From contig CM028379.1 in assembly GCA_013146195.2 (NCBI GenBank), positions 89,013,401-89,077,400 on the forward strand: 64,000 nt of DNA, given 5' to 3'. Shown in pieces: positions 31,301-42,277 of this stretch. The position numbers and the translations under genes are program-made. Numbering within the stretch: the stretch's first letter is position 1; every line of letters starts with the position of its first letter. This DNA is from Codonopsis lanceolata (taxonomy: Eukaryota; Streptophyta; Magnoliopsida; Asterales; Campanulaceae). The notes under the pieces were generated by a model, which made no database searches, was not told the DNA's origin, and saw only the letters and a list, made by a program, of their open reading frames with translations.

Positions 31301-33351
31301 AGGGCAAGAAAATCAGCACCAAGAAAAAAGACAAGAAAGCCGATGCTTGGAAATATTTTGAACTGTCAACTACACCTGATGGCACCATTGTGATAACATG
31401 TAAGATTTGTGGTCACACTTATACTAGTCAATCGAATCCTTTAGTCCATGTCCATGGTACGACAAATATGAACCGTCATTTGCTTAAACACAATCTTGTT
31501 GAGGAGGAGTCACACACAATCTTGATTTAATTTTAATAATAATGATAAATGCACTCTTTACTATCATGGCTTAAATTTCCCAAGGTAGGTTTTGAAGTAT
31601 GAACTATGATTCATTTTTCAAAATCGTACATAAAACTTTCTTTTTTTTTTTCCAATGATTGTATCCAACTTCTAAGGGTGATTCTTATGTATATGCTCTT
31701 TCGTGTTTTATGACATTGCAGGACATTCATTTCCAAGGAAAAGAATTGAGGGAGGCTGTGCTCCTCTTGGTTTCCACTAACCCATTTACCACTTGTTTGT
31801 CACATGGATAGAGAAAGAGAATGAATAGGAGGGAGATTCAGTTGAATTAGTTTGTGCTTTACACACAAAGATTATTGACTTTTGAGGGTCCTGCTCTGTA
31901 CACACGGAAAACAAAATTGGCTAGCAGAAAATTTGTGTAGCCATTTTACCCATTTGCCTTTTCTTAAAATTAGTCAACCCATCCCAGTTACATCATAAAT
32001 TTGCATAAGCAACGTCGAAAACCAAAAAAATTTTTTAATAATTGATTCAACTTACGACAATTTGACATATATAGGCAATTTCGCTCTTTTCTGGACAACA
32101 CAAGATGTATCACCTACTCTTGAATTGAAGTTATCGTCAACCAAGAAAAATGCTTTAACAAGGCATGCACTCAGATTCAACCCTGAAACTGAAACCAGGT
32201 TTTCTGACACTTAACTTAATGTAATGAACACGAATAAACCACAAACAGTAATACTTCACCAACATTTCAACAAATACCCAATATGATAATTTCCAAGGTG
32301 CATGCCGTGTCAACATTCATAACTCTTAAGTATATATTAATAAATTTCATTTCAGGATAATACTGCTTCCATCCCAGTAAAAGAGCACTAATTAGACTTT
32401 CGGCAGTCAAATTGACAGATTCAGGGACCGACATTCAACATATACATACTTTCTTGGACTGAATAAAACTATAATCATTACATGTGACACACTCCCTAGT
32501 CCCTCCGTTCAAAAATGAGAGCCCAAATTTGTTCATAAACAAAACTGGACAGTCATTGCAGGAAGAAAGGAGTAAAAATCATCTACAACCAAGTTCTGTA
32601 GTCTGGAAAAGTAAACAATATCTGTATCAAATCTCCGCTGAAATTAGTCAATTTGACTTTGAAAAGTTAGAATAGGGTTAGGGAGTGCTTCTTATTGCCT
32701 CGAACCCATAAATCAGATAAGCAGTGTGCACGGCTCCGATTTCACACGTTTCAATCTTCCCAATATGGCCGGGGCTATTTCTCAGGACCTTGTTTCTATT
32801 TCAATTTTATGGTATACACCCTAGTTCAACTTCATGGTACATATACTTAACAATGAATACTGAAATTGCTTACATAAATTACAGCCTAGAATCAACATCT
32901 ATGAAAAGTAAAGAAAAGATAAAAAATAGTACAGTAATAAGTTATAAGAAATCAACTAAAAAGAGAGAAAACCAACCTTCCAAGGACGGTGGCGAGGGTG
33001 TTGAGGTAGGTTTCAATCATTTGCTCTCTAGTAGGAGCAGGGTCTTTTGGGAACTCCATGACAATCAGCCAATGATTATAGTCACAGCCAGGTAACATAA
33101 TCGTCTCTCTCGGCTCATTACTGTTGCTCCTCTTGGCTGAGTACTCTCCACCTCCATCTAGAGGCTGCCCTTACTTGAGTTGTGTATAGTTTCGGGTATG
33201 AAATGGGGCGGGTCAAGGAGAAGTGTACTAGAGATGGGGAACGAATTGGGGCGAAAATGTGGAGGCGGCCGGAGGTAGTACTGGTTGAGGTGGCGGGGAG
33301 GAAGTTTGGAGTTAGGGTTTTAGAGAGGAGCGAGAAATTGAAAGTGGCCAT
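28307..33351 (-). CDS. Plastid multiple organellar RNA editing factor (MORF/RIP), MORF9-like, four exons
   Basis: Exons on the minus strand: 33351-32977, 28832-28735, 28644-28579 and 28491-28307, all with GT-AG introns and matching phases (LG|S, FKG|LPG, YGG|DKY). Exon 1 gives a Ser/Thr/Pro-rich transit peptide (MATFNFSLLSKTLTPNFLP...) and the first half of the MORF box (IMLPGCDYNHWLIVMEFP, YLNTLATVLG). Exon 2 gives MEEAKKNMYAFSTTTYTGF, exon 3 LPGVLWVLPDSYIDVKNKD, and exon 4 KYVNGEIIPCQYPTYQPKQ plus a basic Arg-rich tail. MORFs bind PPR proteins and are needed for C-to-U RNA editing in plastids or mitochondria; the transit peptide and tail suggest a plastid form. The exon sum is 724 nt, one base too many: the transit and MORF frames differ by +1 near 33158-33173. 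ATG 33351 is chosen over ATG 33387 because MATF is the usual start. Of the family, MORF9 fits best; MORF2 is the alternative. Confidence 0.8.
29402..31980 (+). mobile_element. Decayed hAT-like sequence in MORF intron 1 (right border unclear)
   Basis: It begins tagggctgtcaattt followed by cacccaacccaactc, which resembles plant hAT ends (TAGGG(C/G)TGTCAA) and their subterminal CCCAAC repeats. About 1.8 kb downstream is a BED zinc-finger reading frame preceded by a splice acceptor. A matching right end was not found, so the extent is an estimate. It is antisense to the host gene, inside its 4.1-kb intron. Confidence 0.45.
31250..31530 (+). pseudogene. BED zinc finger of a hAT transposase, N-terminal fragment
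   Basis: An ATG at 31250, just after an acceptor-like ctttag, opens a basic Ser/Lys/Arg-rich N-terminus (GKRARKSAPRKKTRKP). After a one-base frameshift near 31340 the frame reads DAWKYFELSTTPDGTIVITC, then KICGHTYTS and NMNRHLLKHN: the C-x2-C...H-x4-H pattern of a BED finger, preceded by the usual aromatic xWKYF. It stops at 31528-31530. BED fingers bind transposon DNA ends in hAT transposases. The catalytic and dimerisation parts are absent. Confidence 0.75.
31981..32976. other. Remaining part of MORF intron 1
   Basis: No gene seen. Between 32489 and 32690 there is a loose inverted pair (acactccctagtccc and gggttagggagtgc) that may be a degraded MITE. Confidence 0.35.
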
Positions 33352-33738
33352 TGCTAGGTGGAGACTGGAGACAACACTGCCTCCCAACTTTTGTGTAAGG
33401 AAGGGGGATAAGGCGAAAGATTTTTACCAAAGCACAGAGCGCGGTTCAAAGCACTTTTCGCAAAAGTAACTATGTAACTGTCGCCAAAAATAGCCCTTCG
33501 GTAAATAGTCCCAATTGAAATTTAATTTAAAAAATAATAATAATAATTTTAGTAGGTTATTAGTAATAAAATGATATTTTTATATCTTAATTTTTGAAAA
33601 AATAATTTTTTTAAATGAAACATCCAAAAATAAAATAATGAACTATTTGTATGAAACGAAAAGAATACCTAATAAATCACTCGAGATTGAAGTTGCATGA
33701 ATTCACCATTAATATGAATAACGACATAATTTTTTATT
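33352..33738. other. Upstream flank of the MORF gene
   Basis: The first part (33352-33470) is the likely 5' UTR and proximal promoter of the minus-strand MORF gene. The rest is AT-rich (aaaaaataataataata...) up to the LTR of Copia element 2. No TATA box can be assigned with confidence. Confidence 0.35.
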
Positions 33739-34571
33739 GATGATATCACCTATAGATATGGGGTTACAATAGAAGTAAGATTACGAGAGTCCTTTTATAG
33801 GAAATGAATCTGGTTGTGTGGAAGGAAGCTGAGGCCGCCATTGAAGAGAACTGTTAAGAAAGTTAAGGAAAACGAAGTGTGTTTCTTATTTAAAAAGAAT
33901 CATACAAGATAATTACCACTAAACATTAATTATACATAGGGGTGGTAATTTGAGACACGACACGATTGACCGACACGAACACGACACGAAATTATAAGGT
34001 TTGAGCTGGGGCTTATCGGATTCGGACTGTTATAGGGCCAACACTATAAGGCATGATAAAAAATTGGTTGTTATCGGGCTGGCTTGATAAGAATAGTAAG
34101 GCAGGATAAGACACGATAACTAAAATATATATGTTTTAAAAATATATTTTTTAAAATTTACTAGAGGTTATTCACTTCTTTCGAACTATTTTCATGATTA
34201 TTTCATAGTTTTATCATTTGAAAATTTATAACTTTTAAACTACTTGACTATGTATATTGATAAATTTTCAAAATATGTATTAAAAAATCAAAATTATATA
34301 TTCTATAATGTTTATTGGGCTTAACGGGCCTGACTAAATAAATTGTGTTTTTTTGCTTATCGTACCTATCGTGTCGTGCCGTGCTTTTCGTGTTTTTATC
34401 GTGTCGTGTTCGGGTTTTAATATTAGGCACGACAAGCTTATCGTGTCGTGTTCGTGTTCGTGCTTATCGTGTCATGCTGTTAGCGTGCCGGCCCAATAAC
34501 AGCCCAGCACGACCGATTTGCCACCCCTAATTACACATAAATAAATATGAACAATAGTATTATTCTCTAAA
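33739..34571 (-). repeat. 3' LTR remnant of Copia element 2, interrupted by a hAT MITE
   Basis: It is bounded by tgatgatatcacctata on the left and aacaatagtattattctcta on the right, both shared with the LTR remnant at 44560-44894. Without the 593-bp MITE and one target duplication the LTR is about 230 bp. AATAAAAAA on the minus strand near 33735 could be its poly(A) signal. Outer limits are approximate. Confidence 0.55.
33937..34529. mobile_element. hAT-type MITE, 593 bp, rich in TCGTG repeats
   Basis: Terminal inverted repeats TAGGGGTGGTAATTT and (inverse) TAGGGGTGGCAAATC; target duplication attataca (33929-33936) and attacaca (34530-34537), 8 bp with one mismatch, as in the hAT superfamily. 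Inside, acgacacga and tcgtgtcgtgttcg words face each other, giving hairpin potential. No transposase. Confidence 0.88.
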
Positions 34572-34589
34572 AGACCAATCTTGTGAAGT

Positions 34590-35709
34590 AAATGACCAAA
34601 AATTGGAAGCTTTGGTGAGCCGTGAGGCGAGCATCGGCCAACTAATCGACCAAGGAAACATGTGAAACCTATAATAGCCCATCTTAAACATGTTGCCGAA
34701 TGAAATGATAGTCAAGAGCCACATGTTTCATACGAGTATAAAAAATAGGGTTGAAGTAGAGACTAGTGGCACCCACATTGTCACAGTAAATGACAGGTTA
34801 AGACAAGGAAACAATGCTCAGCTCGCCGATGAGAGATGAGATCTAGCAGACCTCAGTACATGTTGTGGCCACAGCTCGATATTCAGCTTCAGTTGAGTAG
34901 CAAGCAACAGTGTGTTGCTTCTTAGAGCTCCAAGAGATCGGGTTGCGACCAAGGTAGACAATATAGGCACTAGTGGAAGTGTAATCATCATTGTTGCCCG
35001 CCCAGTCGGCATCGGCAAACGAATGGAGAACATGGGGAGACTAATGATGAAGAAGAATACTAGTGTCAATAGTTCCGCATAGATAGTGAATAATACGTTT
35101 GGCCGTATTCCAGTGCTCATTGGTCGACTTATGCATAAACTGATAAAGTTTGTTGACCACATAGACGACATCAGGGCAAGTAAGAGAAAGATACTAAAGA
35201 CTCCCGACCATAACTTGAAACTTAGCAGTTCCTGTGAGAGCAGAGCCAAACTGAAGCGTAAGAATGCACGAGGTGGTGAGGGGTAGCCACCAGGCAAGCA
35301 TCAATCAATCAGTCATGCATGTGCGAGCGAGGAGATCGGCAATGTAGCCTGACTGGGAGAAGAGGAGACCACTTGGTCGAGAAACAACTTCATCCCCGAG
35401 AAAATAGTGAAGGTCGCCAAGGTCTTTTAGAGAGAAACGAGCTGCGAGCAAGGAGATAAAATCCTAAACAATAGCAGGTTGGTTTACATTGATGATAATG
35501 TCATCCACATACACAAGGAGGAACATAGTAATCTCCCCATCATGAAGAACAAACAGCAACGTATCAGCCACAGAGTTTGTAAACCGTGAAGTAAGTAGAT
35601 ATTAACGCAGTTCATTATACTAGGCACAGGGAGCATGTTTTAGACCATAGATAACCTTGTGAAAACGACACACATGATGAGGATTATCCTTGTCAATGAA
35701 TCCCGGAGG
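34590..35709 (-). pseudogene. Copia element 2 pol, 3' part: RT C-terminus and RNase H
   Basis: The minus strand reads PPGFIDKDNPHHVCRFHKV, YVDDIIINVNQ with the RT catalytic box intact, a DLGDLHYFLG block, and an RNase H with ADWAGNNDDYTSTSAYIVYL, SWSSKKQHTVACYSTEAEYR and YCDNVGATSL. Stops and frameshifts interrupt it. It is the continuation of 41345-41968, separated by the inserted 5.6-kb unit. Confidence 0.82.
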
Positions 35710-38700
35710 TTGAGTGTAAGACCCCGAACCTTCATATGTTTGAGTTACTTTGCTTTGCGGACCAAATGACCATTGCAACTTGTGTCTGACTTGATATGAG
35801 AATCTTCAGACGTGTAGGTAGGCTATTTAGAGGCCTATACTATAGTTCTTTATGTTTCTCAAGACTTTAACTTGTTTAATAACTCGACGATAGTCGGAAG
35901 CCGACTCGGTTGAGTGTTCTTGCATAGTTCTTTCTTGTGACCTCAGTCATAACCTAGGTCATTACTTGAGTATCTTGAGTAGACTTTAAGTATTATACTT
36001 CCTAGGGAATAGATTCCCTAATTCTAATCTTGCTTTGATGTTTAACATATCGGATTCGTCTCTATCGCGTTGCGTGAGACCGAACTTCGCGTATGTTGCA
36101 TCTTTTGGAGTTTCTATACTCGTGTATCATTATTGGACCTTATAGGAGTACTCTAGTCCATATCATAACCCTTCTCGTATGTTTTATAACATCAATCTTG
36201 ATCATAGTATGCTTGGTTGAGAGTTTGGAAGCATTGTTACTCCATTTGACTTTTTGACTCTTAGGGTCTCTCGGTTTACTTTCCTTTGCCTTGTTTCATG
36301 TTTTTGAGATTCGTGATTTGTTACTTTAAGTCCTAGACCTTGTATACTAGTCCTTAGCATGTTTAAGAATGTTCATTCATACTTGTTGCATCTTTGTTTA
36401 ACTCGTCGTTGATTCGTTTGATGTTCATCGTGAGTTTCGCCCTTTATTCCTACTTGTTTCGGGTGTTGTTCGGACCTATTTCGGACATGGTTTGAGTGGG
36501 TTTAACATCCCTTATGATTTGGGGTTGAATTGGACACATTTGAGGCTTGATTTCAAGTCAAATAGTTGATTTTTGGACTAAGCGCTCGCTCAGTAGAGGG
36601 GCTGAGTGACCACACATAATCCAGTAGGTTGGCTTGGCTGAAGAGAGCATCGAGCTCTCACTCAAAGAAAGGACCAACCGACCGCTTGGCCCAGACACCA
36701 GCTTTGTGCTTGTTTTATTTTTTGGTGTGAAATTTCTATCCTACCCTCAATTAAACCCTCTCCCTTGCCTTGTCCACACATTTGAAAGGTAGTTTGGTCC
36801 CCCTAAACCCTTTATGATCTTAATACTTCCTCCTCCTTCCTCATTTTTCTTCTTCAACTGTGAGTTTTAGAGAGAGGGAAAAGGAGCTTCCATGGGAGAT
36901 TCCTCGATTCCCGGAGTTCCGACCATCGGATCGAGTCGTGACCGCCATCGCGAATCCCTCATCGAGTAGATCATTTCCCTTCGGTTTGTTTTCCTCTTCC
37001 TAGATGTTTGTGACTCTATTGAGATACGTTACTTAAGCCCTAGTTTCTCTCTCTACATTGATTTGATGTTAGGTTGTTAGAGAATTGTTCCTCGCGATTT
37101 ATCGTTATTTTATATGTCTAAATGATATGTTTTGATGGGTATCAACATGTGTTGGTTAGGGTTTGAACCCAAATGAGTTTATTGGGTATATTGGAATTGT
37201 TATGGTTTAAGATTGATTTTTGTTGGGTTTAGAAACCTGGATAACTTAATGAATCCCAAATTTATGCCTTGACCTAGAAATTGGGACTTTGTAACTTGAC
37301 CCAAATGGAGTCAATTAATTATAAAGATTGTTATTTGAGCCTTAGGATAAATTCATATATCTTCTTGTGTTCGTTAAATCTCAATTATGGAATTTTGAGA
37401 ATTGTTCGGTTGAGACTGAATTAGTATTAAGGTTGATTCTTGGCTTAGGACTCTAATTAAGGTCCTTTAATGATATTAAGTGCGAGATTATCGCTAGTCT
37501 TTGGATTGTAATTGTGTGAGTCGCGAATGCATGACTCGAATGGAATACGTTTGAATTGGTTCAATTATGAACTAGAACAAATGATACTAGTTGAACTTCA
37601 AATGAAGTCCCAAGACTGGTAAGAATGTAACCTACACCTTGTGAATATCTTAGGGAACCTAAGACTATGAGTTCGAGAACCCTTCTAAAGGATGCATTGG
37701 ATTGGTGTGTGCCTTAGTACTCTATACATAGAGTCTACTAGTATAAGTCATAAGGATAACTAAGTTGTTATCTAGGACTAGCCGGTATGGTTTGACCTTA
37801 CGAACTATCTTCACTCTTGTATTTGTAAGTCTTGGACTATTACGGACTTTTGGGTTATAAAATAAATTATTATTCTAGGAAGAGTCTAGTGATTGGCTTC
37901 ATGATCCTAGACTAACGGAGTAGTCTTGGATAGTATATGATGGATTGATGGTTAAGTTATGACATAGCTTGGTTTCATAACTGAGCATGAAATATTATGT
38001 ATATTGATATTATGACCAAAAGCATGATTCTTACCTTGTCAAGAATTTATTCTTCTACGTGTTTTTATAATATGAATTATGAGCATATTGAATGTTCTTG
38101 CCTTCATGTGTGATCTATTCTACAGTTATATGTTGAACTTGGATTCTTCTATTAAGTGGAACTACGAATTGAAATTGAACTAAGCTCGATTTGGCTTAGG
38201 TTTCCCTTTTATACTTGAATTAGTGATTTTGAACTAAGGTTCCTAAAATGGAACAAGAACCTAGCTATGCCTCAAACGAGAACATAGGGAAGAGTCTTTG
38301 AACACATATAGTGTTCAAACTCTATTTGGTTGGAATTATAGAAATGACTCGATGGGGTCGATACTAATGAATCATTTAATAATACCGACTCAACGATCAA
38401 TCCATACAACGCTTGACATCCGTTTAACTAGAATACTAGTTTCGAGATTCTTGATTTGATTCATGTTCATGTTTGATTGTTAGCCGTAGAGTATAACATG
38501 CCTACTTGACTTAGATGAGCTCGCTCTTATCGAGCTCGTCCTTACTTGATTTCTTAAGTGAGTAAACATTTACTTGACTTGGATCAGTTCGTTCTGGTCG
38601 AACTTGACCCTCTACATGTTCATAATTGATAAGTAAACATTTACTTGTCCCCCATTAAGTCCAGCTGGCGTACTTGTCTCGTCTTGTCCTGTCTTCCCTG

Positions 38701-39000
38701 GTTGACGATGCATCACCGTTACGAATCGTGAGATTCGTGATAGTGATGGATTGCCGAACCAGATACGTACAAACACCCTTCATTCTTGATCACTTTGGAG
38801 AAGAGTACCTTGTGTAACCATTAGGGCAATTTGAATAATACTATCATTGGTCGATATATCAATCACGTACATCCGACAGCACGTTCCTGTTAACGATTTA
38901 TATTGCAGGAGCTACGTTGCGGCACCAGATTTATATCATATCCTCTTATATGTGGATTACTTCTAGTACTTATGTGAAATCAAAGTGCTACCATGAATAT

Positions 39001-39236
39001 GGGCCTGTTTGATTTAGCTTATTGATATGTGCTGATGACTTATTACTTATGACTGATGACTTATTGCTTATGACTGATGACTAATAACTGGTGATGTTTG
39101 ATTTAACCTTTTAAAAGTGCTGATTAGCTTTCATAAGTTAGTGTGTGTGTTTGATTAATAAGTTGAAATAACGCTGAAATGAAATATAAAGAATAAAGTA
39201 GCATCATCACAAAATGTGATTTACATCATTAGTATG

Positions 39237-39305
<69 letters not shown>

Positions 39306-40115
39306 AATAATATTAATATTTTTACTATTATTATTATTATTACTTTTAATCGTATTATTATCATTATTATTTATTTTATTTATTATTATTATCAATTTTT
39401 ATTATTTTATTAATATTAATACAATTTTTATCACTATTATTATTATTATTATTGTATTAACATTAATATTAGTTATATTATTATTATTACTACTTATTAA
39501 TTTTAGTATTGATTTTATTATATTAATAATAATATTAATTTTATTTATATTAATATTTTTACTTATTATTATCATTTGATTTTACTATTATTAATATTAT
39601 ATTTTATTATTATTATATTGATATTAATATTACTTTTATTATTATTACGATTCTTTTTACTATATTATTATTAATATTAATTTTTAGTATAATTATTATT
39701 ATTAGCATTATTAATAATAATTATTATTATTATATTTATCATTATTAATACTATATTTATTATTTTTATTATTATTATAACTATTATCATTAGTCATATT
39801 ATTATTTATTAATATTATTATACTTCTTTTTATTATAATAATAATTATTATTATTACATTTTGTTTTTATTACTATTATTAAGAAGGGTAATATTGGAAT
39901 ATAAATTTCAATAAAAAAGTTGACTTATATGTTTTTGAAAAGTAGATTTAAGCACTAGGCTTAGTGCTTACAACTTATGGCCTTACATGTGTTTTAAGTG
40001 ACTTGTACATGACTTATGACTTATCTTACCATAAGTGAAATCAAACACTTCAAAAACAACTTATGATAAGTCATAAGTTATAAGCACTTCCAGATAAGTC
40101 AAATCAAACAGACCC
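39001..40115. mobile_element. MITE of 1115 bp with ends GGGCCTGTTTGATT, full of ATT repeats
   Basis: Ends gggcctgtttgatttagctt and (inverse) gggtctgtttgatttgactt; subterminal repeats of gacttat and cataagtcat occur at both sides. It is flanked by atat on both sides (38997-39000 and 40116-40119), so the duplication is 3-4 bp. Ends of this kind resemble PIF/Harbinger (Tourist-like) or hAT MITEs. No coding. Confidence 0.75.
39231..39888 (+). repeat. ATT trinucleotide low-complexity tract, about 660 bp
   Basis: About 20 perfect att units (39237-39302), then several hundred bases of degenerate att/aat/tta with only scattered C and G. Poly-Asn and poly-Ile frames here are artefacts of the repeat. 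Confidence 0.9.
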
Positions 40116-41344
40116 ATATGAGCTAAATGCTTACATGTACTTATTCTTGATTGCTTGATATTACTGATAATTCCTTGAATGTCTTGATGTGTATATACGT
40201 GGATATACATGCTTCTACTTGGCTATTCTATGATTGTCTTGATATGTGCATATGTATAAATATGCATATTTCTATCTAATTATTTATAGGAGACTTGGGA
40301 TGTTTATATTTAGACATACCTCCATATTTATTCGATACTTCTTGTGACTTGCCTCCTGACTTGTTTGGTTGTTTGTGAACAGGGAAATCACCCTGGTTCA
40401 TTTTGATAGTCTGGTAAAGGAATGGTTTCTGTATAGTATACAACTCAACTTACGGGGCCTTCGTCGTAGTAAAATGATATCATTTCCACTTATGATAATA
40501 TTTCATTTATGTTATATTGTTTAATAGTAGCATACTGGGTCACTATGACTTATCCCATACTTTGTTTTCTAGTTGCAGTAACCTGTTCGCCACGTTGAGG
40601 TTGAGCAGATCGTGACTGTAGCGGAGCGCAGCTGATCGATAGATCGAGATTAGATCGTCTGTTCGTGATTGTAGAAGCCAACATCCCCAAGTAGTAACTT
40701 ATGGAGTCCTATCTCTTCTAGCATCGCTGACTTGTATTGTACTTTACTATTCGTGTGAGATCTTTGTATTGCAAAGTTATGTAGACTTTACAGTCGGGTA
40801 GAAGACTTGGGCTTTGTATTGGTTCTTCTTTGGGCCGACGTGTTGTGTCGTGTCGTTGTTCGTAGTCTTAGTATTTATATTCAGTTATCTCCCGGGGACG
40901 CAATAGCTTTGGGGGTTTTCTTTATTCTAGTTGTTATCATTATTGGTTAACCCCGGTATGCTTTAGCCATGAGTAATTGTTATATCAGGTTGGTTCCTTG
41001 TTAAAACACTGGCTTGAAGTGCCGATGGTTTGTTCAGCGTCTGCAATGTTCTGGCACACGAGTTTTGTTTTTCCCCTTCGTGAGATTAGTGTCTCTCTTG
41101 GTCTCTTTGGCTTTGGTTTCGAGCTTCATAACTCGGGACTTTATTTCTTTATCGCTTCTGCAGATTCGAATTTTGTAAACCCATATTTCAGTACGGCTTT
41201 ATATTTGTGTTTCGAGCTTGTTAGCTCGACTGTCCAACTCATGCTACTGTTTTACAAGTGCTTGTCCTGTTCTTGCCTTGTCCTAGCGTCGCAACCTTGG
41301 GATTCCATTCTAGAATCTGGGTTGGTTCGGGTCGTCATATTGAG

Positions 41345-41968
41345 CCATGAAAACCTCATCGGAAAGAGTACCTTAGAGAAAGGCATTGTTAACATCGAGT
41401 TGCCGAAGAGCCCATCCTCGCCAAACTGCTAAGGAAAGAACAAGGTACACAATGGTAGGCTTAACTACCAGGCTGAAGTCTCATGGTAATCAACTACTGG
41501 GCGTTGATGAAATCCCTTGGCAACAAGCCGAGTTTTGTACCGATCAATAGTGTCATCGGCATGGCGTTTGATTCTCAAGATCCATTTACACCCAACAATG
41601 TTACGAACCCCATCTGACGAAACCAGTTCCCAAGTATCTTTGCGAGCTAGAACATCATATTCTTCCGACATTTCCTGTCTCCACTTGATGTCCTTCAGAG
41701 CTTGAGTGACACAAGTAGGCTCGCTGTCAGTGGTGAGTTGAGCCGAGAGACTGTATTTGGTAAGGGGTTTGTGAATGTTATTCCAGGAGCGGGTAACTAT
41801 AGGCAAGGTACAAGCAATTAATCGAGGGTTCCGAAATAGTGGGTTTGGGCATAGTACTGTCCCCAGACATGGTGCATGGTGCTTAGGATGTGGGAGCAAT
41901 GGGCATAGTAGTGTCGGGCATAATGTTGTCCGCGGGCGAGGAGCAAGGTACTGAGGATGAACGAGCAT
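41345..41968 (-). pseudogene. Copia element 2 RT, N-terminal part
   Basis: The minus strand reads VTQALKDIKWRQEMSEEYD, DTWELVSSDGVRNIVGCKWI, RYKTRLVAKGFHQR and, after frameshifts, LDVNNAFLYGTLSDEVFM. These are the conserved first blocks of Copia RT, with the first catalytic Asp in LDVNNAF. The next block (QPPGF) resumes at 35709 beyond the inserted unit. Confidence 0.8.
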
Positions 41969-42277
41969 CTTTCATAGGAAGGTCCTCTAGCATGGTGCAT
42001 TGTGTCGAGGAAGGGCTAGAAACAGACATAGCACTATCCTCGGGCATAGTACTGTGTGTGGGCAAGGTGCTGTTTAGATGACAATAGTGTATGGGGGAGC
42101 CGAGGTCAACCATGTATTGGCTAGTGCGAGTAGCAACTCGCGAGGAGCCACTGGAGCGGGCAGCGAATAATGTGCATTAAGCCAGGAGATTTTCATGTGG
42201 AGGTAACCAAATGGCTCGAGTGGAATCAGTAGGGCAAGCAAGATGCATTTCAATCGTGGACATGGGAAACTCTTACT
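41969..42277 (-). other. Copia element 2 linker between integrase and RT
   Basis: Repetitive Pro/Ser/His-rich readings with recurring cagtactgt and gcatggtgc words (41850-42080). It is the variable spacer usual between Copia integrase and RT, and no domain is seen. Confidence 0.4.

Larger units (their letters stand above)
35715..41339. mobile_element. 5.6-kb non-coding insertion in Copia RT, possible giant solo LTR
   Basis: It starts TGTAAGACCCCGAACC and ends GGTTCGGGTCGTCATA, an imperfect inverted pair, and is flanked by ttgag on both sides (35710-35714 and 41340-41344). Removing it and one ttgag rejoins the Copia RT (SDEVFM then PPGF). There is no ORF of note apart from an unrecognised 151-codon plus-strand frame (40977-41432) that crosses the right border. 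Without the nested MITE it is about 4.5 kb. Long LTRs starting TGTAA and ending TTACA are known from Tekay/Del Ty3 elements, so a solo LTR is my best guess; a LARD with unrecognised LTRs is the alternative. Confidence 0.6.

Noticed and set aside
32489..32690. Possible MITE with ends acactccctagtccc / gggttagggagtgc
   Set aside because: The pairing is short and imperfect, other Stowaway-like words inside point in conflicting directions, and no TA duplication is clear.
33352..33387. Upstream ATG of the MORF gene (33387) as start
   Set aside because: It would add 12 residues ahead of MATFNFS, which already looks like a normal transit-peptide start.
39207..39413. Poly-Asn and poly-Ile ORFs on both strands
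   Set aside because: Pure ATT/AAT trinucleotide repeat.
40977..41432. 151-codon plus-strand ORF at the end of the 5.6-kb unit
   Set aside because: It crosses the unit's border into antisense Copia RT, so its C-terminus cannot be native; no domain seen in the rest.
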